From: an uncultured Flavobacteriales bacterium
GTDB lineage: Bacteria > Bacteroidota > Bacteroidia > CAIKAF01
DNA: 64,000 nt
Reading direction: 5' to 3'
Assembly (NCBI GenBank): GCA_903837495.1
Contig: CAILUT010000009.1
Coordinates: forward strand, 1 to 64,000
Of this stretch, positions 40,081-48,248 are shown piece after piece. Under the pieces are notes generated by a model. It was not told where the DNA came from and searched no databases. It was given only the letters and a program-made list of their open reading frames with translations. Made by a program: the position numbers and the translations under genes. Position 1 is the first letter of the stretch. Each line of letters begins with the position of its first letter.

Positions 40081-41268
40081 ATGAAGTATTGCTTGATCCG
40101 CGAACGAAAATCCCCACCCGATTTCCGATGTCCTTTAAATCCTGAGCAGGCAATGGCTTTCGCTAAAAGCAACTCCAACGTCTCAATTTGGGCCGAATCT
40201 TCGGCCCACCGCTGCTTTTCCGATGCCGAGTTTTTGCAACAAGGCATAGCCTTGGCCGAAGGAAAGCCCGCCCAGGTCTATTTGGGCATTAAAGAGGTCC
40301 CACCCTCTGCACTGATTCCCAATTCTACCTATTTCTTTTTTTCGCACACCATCAAACGGCAACCGCAAAATCGGGAACTTCTGCAAGCTGTGCTGCAAAA
40401 CAACATTCGCCTTATCGATTACGAATGCCTGCGCGATCCCCAAGGGCAACGCCTCATCGGCTTTGGGTTTTATGCCGGGGTGGTGGGGGCCTACAATACC
40501 CTGCGCACGTTTTCCTTAAAAACCCAACAGCAGCCACTGCCGCATTCTGCCCAGCTGCAAAGTCGAACGCACATGGATCAAGTTCTATCCGATTGGTCGG
40601 TTCCAGACCTGCGCATTGTACTTACCGGGCAAGGGAAGGTGGCTCAGGGCGCGCTGTCTATTTTAAAGCAATTGAATTTTATCCAGCTTGAACCCCATCA
40701 GGATTTCCCAGAAACGGGACGCTGGGTTAAAATCATCGATTACCATCAATACAATGTTCGCATTCAAGACGGGGGCTTCGATGCGGCCGAGTTTTATGCC
40801 CAGCCACAGCTGTACCAAGCCCGTTTTTTGCCTTTTTTATCCAACGCTCAAATTCTTCTCACAGGGCATTTCTGGTCTGCCGATTCTCCCCGCTTTTTAA
40901 GCCCAGAACAGCTCGGCAGCACTCAGATTTTGGTTGTGGGCGACATCAGCTGCGATGTCAACGGCCCTTTGCCCTGCACGCTGCGGCCCTCTACTTTACA
41001 GGAACCCGCCTATGGTTGGGACAAAATCAGCTTTCAGGAAACCGATTTGATTAAGCCTTCCGCCATCGCGGTTATGGCGGTCGATAACCTGCCTGCGGCA
41101 TTGCCGGCCGATGCTTCCAATCATTTTGGTACAGCACTGCTCCCCATTCTTCAAGCCTTTGAAAAACAGCCCAATGCCCCCGTTTTTGAGCATGCTACCA
41201 TTGCCCAAAATGGAGCACTTATGCCCAAATACGCGTATTTACAGGCCTGGGTTGATGGGTTGGAGTAG
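40081..41268 (+). CDS. Alanine dehydrogenase/saccharopine dehydrogenase-like NAD-dependent oxidoreductase
   Basis: N-term LIRERKSPPDFRCPLNPEQA; YLGIKEVPPSALIPNSTYFFFSHTIKRQPQNRELLQ; GVVGAYNTLRTF. Confidence 0.75.
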   Translation: MKYCLIRERKSPPDFRCPLNPEQAMAFAKSNSNVSIWAESSAHRCFSDAEFLQQGIALAEGKPAQVYLGIKEVPPSALIPNSTYFFFSHTIKRQPQNRELLQAVLQNNIRLIDYECLRDPQGQRLIGFGFYAGVVGAYNTLRTFSLKTQQQPLPHSAQLQSRTHMDQVLSDWSVPDLRIVLTGQGKVAQGALSILKQLNFIQLEPHQDFPETGRWVKIIDYHQYNVRIQDGGFDAAEFYAQPQLYQARFLPFLSNAQILLTGHFWSADSPRFLSPEQLGSTQILVVGDISCDVNGPLPCTLRPSTLQEPAYGWDKISFQETDLIKPSAIAVMAVDNLPAALPADASNHFGTALLPILQAFEKQPNAPVFEHATIAQNGALMPKYAYLQAWVDGLE

Positions 41269-41410
41269 GGCGGCTGCGGGCTTTCGCAGGTAGTCCTCGG
41301 TGCTCGGCTCCGCCGGCAGCCGGCTGCGGGTAGCTCCCAAGGTCGCTCCCACAGCCCCGCGCCGGCAGGGCCTTGCCCCTGTGGGCTACCTTGCTCTATC
41401 CCTGCCGCTC
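41267..41410 (-). repeat. Structured intergenic repeat, copy D (reverse orientation, abuts upstream stop codon)
   Basis: gggcggctgcgggctttcgcaggtagtcctcgg...gggtagctcccaaggtcgctccc...gggctaccttgctctatccctgccgc. Confidence 0.7.
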
Positions 41411-41589
41411 TCATTCCTTACCCCTTTGCATTAAAAAAAGAACCCAGTCAAAGCCGCTGTGTTTATAAATTCACACCCAAGGCTTTGATGTTGAGTGCAA
41501 AAGAGCAGTAAAAAGGGTGAAACGCTTTTTGTTTGAAGGTATTTCTTTTTACAAACTAAACATTTTGAAGGTCTTGGGGTTATACCCAC

Positions 41590-42258
41590 ATGACCCCTAG
41601 GCCAACTTCCTTTTTTTTGCCCCTTTTTCCCTTAAATGCAGTGGTTTTTCCCAAAGAGAAATTCAACCTGCACATTTTTGAGCCCCGCTATAAAGAGCTG
41701 ATTCAACACATTAAAAATGGGGATTCTCGATTTGGCTTGGTACCTGTTTTAAATGGAACTCCCGCCGAATGGGCTACCATTTTAGAGATCGACCTTATCG
41801 ATACAACTTATCCGGACGGCTCTATGGACATCAAAACCACCGGCCAACATTGTGTACGAATTTTGGAGTTTTTTAAAACGGCCCCCAATGCCTCTTGGCC
41901 TGCTGGAATTGTAACCGAAAACCACGAACTGCATACCTTCCACAGCCAAGCCGAAGCCGATTCTACCGTTTGGGAAGTTTTTAGAGAAAGCCTCATTAAG
42001 TTGGCCCACGTTCTAAACATTCCCGAACGCTTTGTGCCCAACAGCAATAATTTCGCATCCTTTCAGGTGGCTCATTACCTCAATTTACCCATCGAACGCG
42101 AATTTAAATTGCTTACCCTGCCCAGCGAAACCGTACGGCAAACCGAAATTTTAAGCCATTTGCGCGAATTTCTTCCTAATTTAGTCCACCGCGAAGAAAT
42201 TAGAAAACGGGTCGCTCTAAATGGTCACTTTAAACACATTCCCCCTGCCAAATGGTAA
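41590..42258 (+). CDS. LON peptidase N-terminal (substrate-binding) domain protein
   Basis: LPLFPLNAVVFPKEKFNLHIFEPRYKELIQ. Confidence 0.85.
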   Translation: MTPRPTSFFLPLFPLNAVVFPKEKFNLHIFEPRYKELIQHIKNGDSRFGLVPVLNGTPAEWATILEIDLIDTTYPDGSMDIKTTGQHCVRILEFFKTAPNASWPAGIVTENHELHTFHSQAEADSTVWEVFRESLIKLAHVLNIPERFVPNSNNFASFQVAHYLNLPIEREFKLLTLPSETVRQTEILSHLREFLPNLVHREEIRKRVALNGHFKHIPPAKW

Positions 42259-44125
42259 ATCCATTTTAACGGCTTTTTTCCTTTTCGTTTTTTTTGCAAG
42301 CTCCAAAGCCAATCCCGATTCCCTTCAAGTTCGCCTGCAATTAAACCGGGTTGAAAACGATCGAATTCAAGTGCATTTTCGTTGGACGGCTGCCCTTAAA
42401 CCCCCTTTTCAATTCCGCATGCCCCGAATGGTTCCCGGCACCTATGCCGTGTACGATTTCGGACGTTTTGTCGATTCTTTGTTTTACTGGCAAAAGGCCC
42501 AACGGTATTTTCTAGCCCCAACCGATGCCAATACTTGGAATATTCCAGCCCAAGCCGATTCCTTGGATTATTGGGTGCAGGATAGTTTTGACGACAGCCA
42601 AATTTTAAACCGGGTTTTTGAACCTGCGGCCACATCTTTTGAAGAAGGAAAGGTTTTTCTGCTGAATACCCACGGCATTGTAGGCTATATTGCCGGACAA
42701 GAGGGCCGCCTGCCTTATGCCCTTCACCTTCAATTGCCCACAGGTTTTTTGCTGAGCAGCGGCAACGATGCTCAGCAGCATGGCAATTCGGCTTTTCTGA
42801 AATACCGGAATTACCACCAACTTATTGATCAACCCTTGCTTGCAGCCCAGCTCGACACAGCCTATCTGACCGTGGGCAATTGCCAAATTGAAATTGCCGT
42901 TTACCACGAAAAGAAAGAAATTACAGCCCAAGAAATTAAAGAGGTGCTGCAACCGCTTATGAATGGAATTCATTCTTATTTAGGTGGACAGCTGCCGGTG
43001 AATAAATACAGTTTTTTGTTTTACATCAGTTCCGAATTACGCCCCTCGGCCGGTGCCCTAGAACATGGAAACTCTTCGGTGTATTTTTTGCCGCTCATTA
43101 CCCGCGAGTACCTTCTGAACATGATTCGCGACGTGGCCTCCCATGAATTTTTTCATATTCTAACCCCATTAAACTTACATTCAGAGCAAATCCATCAGTT
43201 CGATTACCACAATCCCAGCATGTCGCGGCATTTGTGGTTGTACGAAGGCGCCACCGAATACACCAGTGCCTTGGTTCAGGTGCGGGCTGGAATGATGAGC
43301 CCCGACGCCTTTTTGGAATGGATTGCAGAGAAAATTCGAGGAGCCGCACCCTACGGTGACAACCTTTCCTTCACCGAACTTTCTTTAAACTGCCTCGGAA
43401 AAACAAAGGCCCAATATGGGAATGTGTACCAAAAGGGAGCCTTGCTGGCCTTGGGATTGGATTTGTGGCTTCGCCAGTTGAATCCAGACCGGGGCTTCCC
43501 TGAATTGATGCAGGAGTTAATGCAGCGCTATGGGCCAGAACGGCCTTTTGCCGATTCGGCCTTAATTTCTGAAATAGCAACCTTACACCCCGGGGGGGGC
43601 CTGCCCACGTTTTTTAAAAACCACGTTGAAGGCAGTCTGCCTTATGGGGTACTTAGCACGGCGGGCTTGCCTTTAGACGGAGCCCATTTAAAATCGGCCT
43701 TGGCCTTGGCCGGAATTTCCTACCGAAACCGCGATACCTTGTTGTGCATCGACCCGGGTTTTTTGCCCTCTGAGTTGGGTTGGAATGGCCGGGAACAACA
43801 TGCCTATATTCCAAGCAGGCAGGTTTTAACCAAAATTGGAAAGAAGGCCGGCTTGCGCATGGGCGACAACATCTTTTCGGTTGGCGGAATTTCTATTCCC
43901 TCGGCCAAAGAGCTTAAAAAGTTCCCCCAAGCCCTTTGCGCCCTTCAACCGGCTGAATTTGTAGAATTGCGAATTGGGCGACTTAAAAAAAGAGGTATTA
44001 AAGAAAAGCGGGTTCGACTTCCCCTGCACCGAATTCCATGGGTGAGCGGGCTAGAACTGAATTGGATGGATAATCAGAACAGCGAACAACAAAAGATTAA
44101 ATCAGCATGGCTCAATCAACCCTAA
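42221..44125 (+). CDS. M61-family peptidase-like protein with C-terminal PDZ-like segment
   Basis: RDVASHEFFHILTPLNLHSEQI; LWLYEGATEYTSALVQVRAG; GLRMGDNIFSVGGI. Confidence 0.85.
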   Translation: MVTLNTFPLPNGKSILTAFFLFVFFASSKANPDSLQVRLQLNRVENDRIQVHFRWTAALKPPFQFRMPRMVPGTYAVYDFGRFVDSLFYWQKAQRYFLAPTDANTWNIPAQADSLDYWVQDSFDDSQILNRVFEPAATSFEEGKVFLLNTHGIVGYIAGQEGRLPYALHLQLPTGFLLSSGNDAQQHGNSAFLKYRNYHQLIDQPLLAAQLDTAYLTVGNCQIEIAVYHEKKEITAQEIKEVLQPLMNGIHSYLGGQLPVNKYSFLFYISSELRPSAGALEHGNSSVYFLPLITREYLLNMIRDVASHEFFHILTPLNLHSEQIHQFDYHNPSMSRHLWLYEGATEYTSALVQVRAGMMSPDAFLEWIAEKIRGAAPYGDNLSFTELSLNCLGKTKAQYGNVYQKGALLALGLDLWLRQLNPDRGFPELMQELMQRYGPERPFADSALISEIATLHPGGGLPTFFKNHVEGSLPYGVLSTAGLPLDGAHLKSALALAGISYRNRDTLLCIDPGFLPSELGWNGREQHAYIPSRQVLTKIGKKAGLRMGDNIFSVGGISIPSAKELKKFPQALCALQPAEFVELRIGRLKKRGIKEKRVRLPLHRIPWVSGLELNWMDNQNSEQQKIKSAWLNQP

Positions 44126-44520
44126 CCGACTTGGCGGCGTGCGTGGCCGAATTTCACGATGCCTTTCAAATTGGAAACAACCACAGTCCGAATCGGCTTG
44201 GTGCCGAGGAGCAAGTGCTGCGCTACTCGTTGATGCGCGAGGAAAACGAAGAGTATTTGGAGGCAGCTCAACAGGGCAACCTGATTGAAATTGCAGACGC
44301 TTTGGGCGATCAATTGTACATCTTGTTGGGAACGGCCTTGAGGCATGGATTGATGGACAAGATGGAAGCCGTTTTCTTAGAAATTCACAGGTCAAACATG
44401 TCGAAGTTGGATGCCGAAGGAAAGCCCATTTTTCGGGAAGATGGAAAGGTGTTGAAAAGCGACAGGTACTTTCGACCCAACATTGCCGCCTTTTTTAAGG
44501 AAGAAGAGTTGGGTTTGTGA
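44107..44520 (+). CDS. MazG-like / phosphoribosyl-ATP pyrophosphohydrolase-like protein
   Basis: LREENEEYLEAAQQGNLIEIADALGDQLYILLGTALRHGL. Confidence 0.8.
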   Translation: MAQSTLTDLAACVAEFHDAFQIGNNHSPNRLGAEEQVLRYSLMREENEEYLEAAQQGNLIEIADALGDQLYILLGTALRHGLMDKMEAVFLEIHRSNMSKLDAEGKPIFREDGKVLKSDRYFRPNIAAFFKEEELGL

Positions 44521-44877
44521 GGATTTCGGTAAAACCCATTCGCCAATAAAGACCTGCGTTTTTTGCTGGAATTCTGGGTGCAGGATATCGGACATGGTTT
44601 TATTCTTTTGATGCCAATTCTTGCTCGATCTCTTTGATGGTCTGATAATATAATTGTACGCTTCAGAAAGTGTTTTTGATTTAGTACGAATTTCAACAAG
44701 GCTATTTTAACACGGGCAATTTTTATCCGATCATTGACCTCTTTAAGCCATGTGAATTGGGGTAGTTCAAAATAGGTTTTATTTAAAACGACCTACAAAC
44801 GGAGCCATCTATTTGTTGGTTGTTGGCGGTTTTGGCCGAAACTGAAATAAGATTTCAGGGGCATTTTTTATTGTGAT

Positions 44878-45027
44878 GGCCTGCGGTAGGGATTGAACCG
44901 AGTAGCCCGTAAAGGCCTGGGGCCTGCGTGCGCGCGACAGGCAGGGCGACCTTGGGAGCCCCTGCCTGGCCGCTGCACGCAAGCCCCAGGACTGCGGACT
45001 ACCGGTGAAAGCCCGGCAACCGCCCCC
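44878..45027 (+). repeat. Structured intergenic repeat, copy E
   Basis: CCTGGGG(44916-44922)/CCCCAGG(44984-44990), GCGTGC(44926-44931)/GCACGC(44975-44980), AGGCAGGG(44939-44946)/CCCTGCCT(44960-44967); conserved ends. Confidence 0.85.
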
Positions 45028-45035
45028 AAAAACCC

Positions 45036-46982
45036 CTATCTTTTTTGCAAGATGATGCGTTGAATTATTCTGAAATCGTCTTTGAACAGAGCCAAATAGT
45101 ACATTCCAGAGGGCAAGTGGCTGATGTCGGGGCGGAAATCGCTGCCGCGTTCGATGCTCCAGGTTTGCACCACGCGGCCGCCCAGGTCGAGCAGATGCAT
45201 GGTGCTGCCTTGAAGGTTGCCGCCCTCTAAGCGCAATTGAAATGGGCCGGTGCTGGGATTTGGGAATACGGTAAGGCGGATGCCGTCGGGGTTGCTGTTG
45301 TTGGGCTGGTCTTGCAGTTGCTCGAACCATTTTTCAACGTAGCGAACTTGATTGCTGTCGATGCTGGGGTTTTCAGGTTTGCTGCAATCGGGCATCCATG
45401 TAAATCGGTAAAGGATGTCGGCCAACAGGGCATTCAGCTTTTGCACGTTGAGCGAAGCGGCGACGGGTGCGCGGTGGCTGCCGCCCACTTTGCTGTCGTC
45501 GGTTAAGCTGGTATAGGTTCCGTTGGTGGCCAGGGCGATGGACCGCATTAAGAATTCGGCGCTGGCGTCCATGCCGCTGCAAGCCAAGGTAACGATGCGA
45601 ATGCCTCTGGCGGCAGCTTCGGCTGTAAGGGTTTGCATGCGGATTTTAACCAATTCATCTTGGTGGGGAGGGGCGTCCAAGGCAATGAACAGGATGCGGG
45701 TGCGTGCTTCGGGGTTCCAGCTCAGTCTGCGAAGGGCTACTTCAAGGGCCTCGTCAACGGCTTCGGGAAAATCGCCTCCGCCGCCGGCGGCTTGTGCACT
45801 GAGGAAAGAACGGGCGGCCGAGCCTTTTTCAAAATCTTGAAAGCGCGTTAGGTACTCATCGCCATGGTCGCGGTACACCACGGCAGCGGTTCTGAATTCT
45901 AGGGTTGAGTTGCGGGCAATGGCTTTTTGAATCACGTCGTCGAGTTCCGATTTTAGGTAGTTTAGTTCATCGCCCATGGAACCGGTGGCGTCCACCACAA
46001 ATGCGACATCTACTTTGTTTGAGTTTCGGCAGGGTAGATTTAAGGTAAATTCCAATTGCCTTGTTCTCCAACCTTTGGCTGGGGCGTCGAAGTTCTGGCG
46101 GGTTTGGGTTCCGGGTTTTCCGGCCACAAGGGTCCATTTTCCTTTTACCTGAGCTGAATCGCGGAACAAATGGGCCCACAATTCGGCGTGGCCTTGGTTG
46201 TCGGTTAGGGCGCTCCACATTAAATTTCCGGAAGGGCCAATCAAGTCAACGGGAACGTTGGCAAGAGGCTGGCCTTCGCTGCCTTGCACATACACCGCAG
46301 TGCGGAAACGGGGGAAAAGGCTCCAGGCCTTGCCGCCCGACAAAAGGGTAGGCAGGGCGCTTTTTTCCCAAAAGCTCCATTGCAAAAAATCATTGACTTC
46401 GCCGGCAGTCAGCGTTCCTGCCCCCGGGGCAACGGGGCTTGGACTGTCAGTGGCAACCGAACCACTGCGCGATTCCATCCGTTCAGATTCTGCCGCCATG
46501 GGTATGGCATCGTAGGCAACCGAGCGGCTGGCTTCCCGTTTGTATTTGGTTGAAGGCTTGCCTTCGGTTGTTGAGCTGCTTAATTTTCGGGAATCAAATT
46601 CGTGGTTGGAATGTGTGGGCAAGTCGGGAGGGGCTTGGGCAAAAAAGCCGGGTTTTAAATCGAGGGCATGCAATTGGGGGTTGCTGTCCACCGTTAGGAA
46701 CCAGCGTCCGAAGGACTGCATGCCGGTGCTTTGGATGTCGAGGCGGTAAAGGCCTGGTCTTAAATCAATCCAAAGGGTGTCTCCGGGCAAGCGTTCTCCG
46801 CCAAAAACAAGGCTGTCGTTGTGGTATAAGGTGAAAATATGGGCTTGGTCGGAAAACCGTGGACTTGCTTTTGTGCTGAAAACGATGCCTGAAAGGGGCA
46901 GGCGTTCTTTTGGAGTTTTAATTCCTGCAAGGGCCCAAAGGGTTGCAAGGAATGCGGTGGTAAGAACAAGGTAATTTCTCAT
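45036..46982 (-). CDS. VWA-domain secreted protein with T9SS C-terminal sorting domain
   Basis: KVDVAFVVDATGSMGDELNYLKSEL (MIDAS-like DxTxS variant); TVFPNPSTGPFQLRLEGG..GMYYLALFKDDFRIIQRIILQKR. Confidence 0.85.
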   Translation of the reverse strand: MRNYLVLTTAFLATLWALAGIKTPKERLPLSGIVFSTKASPRFSDQAHIFTLYHNDSLVFGGERLPGDTLWIDLRPGLYRLDIQSTGMQSFGRWFLTVDSNPQLHALDLKPGFFAQAPPDLPTHSNHEFDSRKLSSSTTEGKPSTKYKREASRSVAYDAIPMAAESERMESRSGSVATDSPSPVAPGAGTLTAGEVNDFLQWSFWEKSALPTLLSGGKAWSLFPRFRTAVYVQGSEGQPLANVPVDLIGPSGNLMWSALTDNQGHAELWAHLFRDSAQVKGKWTLVAGKPGTQTRQNFDAPAKGWRTRQLEFTLNLPCRNSNKVDVAFVVDATGSMGDELNYLKSELDDVIQKAIARNSTLEFRTAAVVYRDHGDEYLTRFQDFEKGSAARSFLSAQAAGGGGDFPEAVDEALEVALRRLSWNPEARTRILFIALDAPPHQDELVKIRMQTLTAEAAARGIRIVTLACSGMDASAEFLMRSIALATNGTYTSLTDDSKVGGSHRAPVAASLNVQKLNALLADILYRFTWMPDCSKPENPSIDSNQVRYVEKWFEQLQDQPNNSNPDGIRLTVFPNPSTGPFQLRLEGGNLQGSTMHLLDLGGRVVQTWSIERGSDFRPDISHLPSGMYYLALFKDDFRIIQRIILQKR

Positions 46983-47166
46983 GGGTTGGATTTTTTATAC
47001 CCTGTTATACTCTTCAAAGCGAAGTAGGTTCACCTGGGGTTCAACTTATTTTAAGGCCTAGGCAAAAGGCCTTTGGTACCTATGAAAATTGCATAAAATA
47101 GAAGGGGAAATGGGTGCAAGGGGCAGTTAAATAGCCATCTAAGCTAAACGGAGGGGGCTAATTGCT

Positions 47167-48189
47167 TCAAATAAAATCGATGTCTTCTCGCACGGGGACC
47201 TTCATTAAAACATCGATGGCTTCGCGGGCTGGGAAGCCGTCGTACAAGACCTTGTACACCATTTTGGTTATGGGGGCTTTAAGGCCGTTTGCTTCCAGAA
47301 TTTTGAAGATAACGCGGGTAGTTTCAACGCCTTCGGCGGTTTCTTCCATCAGGTTTTGAATTTCTTCTAAGGATTTGCCTTTAGAAAGCCACATGCCCAC
47401 GGTAAAGTTTCGGCTGTTGACGCTGCTGCAGGTAGCCATTAAATCGCCAAGGCCGGCAGCTCCAAGGAAACTGGCTAGGGTTCCGCCTAAGTGCCGTCCG
47501 ATGTGAATCATTTCGACCATAGCGCGGTTTATCAGGAGCGCTTTGGCGTTTTCGCCGAGTTCAAAGCCATGCAGGGCGCCGGCGGCAATGGCCATGATGT
47601 TTTTTAGGACGCCGGCCAATTCGATGCCGCGTAAATCTTCGGCCACCAAAACTTGAAAGCGAGGGCTTCGAAGCAGGCCGGGGATGTACTCTAAGACCTC
47701 GTGGTTTTGCGATGCAACGACGGTGGCGGCGGGTTTTCCTTCGGCGATTTCGCGGGCCAAATTGGGACCGGCCAGGCAACCGATTTTAGTGGATCCTGTA
47801 AGGTCGTGAATGAGTTCGCTCATAGTTCGAACGCCGGGTCCGTTGTATTGAGCGTCAAGGCCTTTCACTCCGTGCACCAAAAAATGAGCATTGGTAATCA
47901 TGGGAGCAAAGCGTTTGAACACCTCGGCCATGTTTTGGCTGGGAACCACAGGGAAAATGGCTTTCGCTTGGCACAGTTCTTCGGGGTTTCCGGTTAGAAC
48001 GATGTCGGGGTGCAAGGATTGTCCGGCGCAGGTTCGGGTATTCATTGCCGCCTGAAGAACCTCTGCATTGCGAATAAAAAGACAGGTAGGTTGATTTTCT
48101 ACCAGCAGATTGGCGATGGCAGTACCAAAGCTTCCACCACCAATTACTCCGGCCACAGGGTTCATGGGTTCAAAAGTACTAAAAACCAA
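47167..48189 (-). CDS. gpsA: Glycerol-3-phosphate dehydrogenase [NAD(P)+]
   Basis: GVIGGGSFGTAIANLL; GCLAGPNLAREIAEGKPAATVVAS; GLGDLMATCSSVNSRNFTVG. Confidence 0.93.
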   Translation of the reverse strand: MVFSTFEPMNPVAGVIGGGSFGTAIANLLVENQPTCLFIRNAEVLQAAMNTRTCAGQSLHPDIVLTGNPEELCQAKAIFPVVPSQNMAEVFKRFAPMITNAHFLVHGVKGLDAQYNGPGVRTMSELIHDLTGSTKIGCLAGPNLAREIAEGKPAATVVASQNHEVLEYIPGLLRSPRFQVLVAEDLRGIELAGVLKNIMAIAAGALHGFELGENAKALLINRAMVEMIHIGRHLGGTLASFLGAAGLGDLMATCSSVNSRNFTVGMWLSKGKSLEEIQNLMEETAEGVETTRVIFKILEANGLKAPITKMVYKVLYDGFPAREAIDVLMKVPVREDIDFI

Positions 48190-48248
48190 GGCCTGACCAA
48201 CAAAAGGTATGAAGTGTTCAATCGGATTGCTGGGATTTGTCTTCTTGA

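Noticed and set aside
45045-46974. Many ORFs on + strand across the VWA gene
   Set aside because: Shadow ORFs of a strong minus-strand gene with signal peptide and sorting domain.
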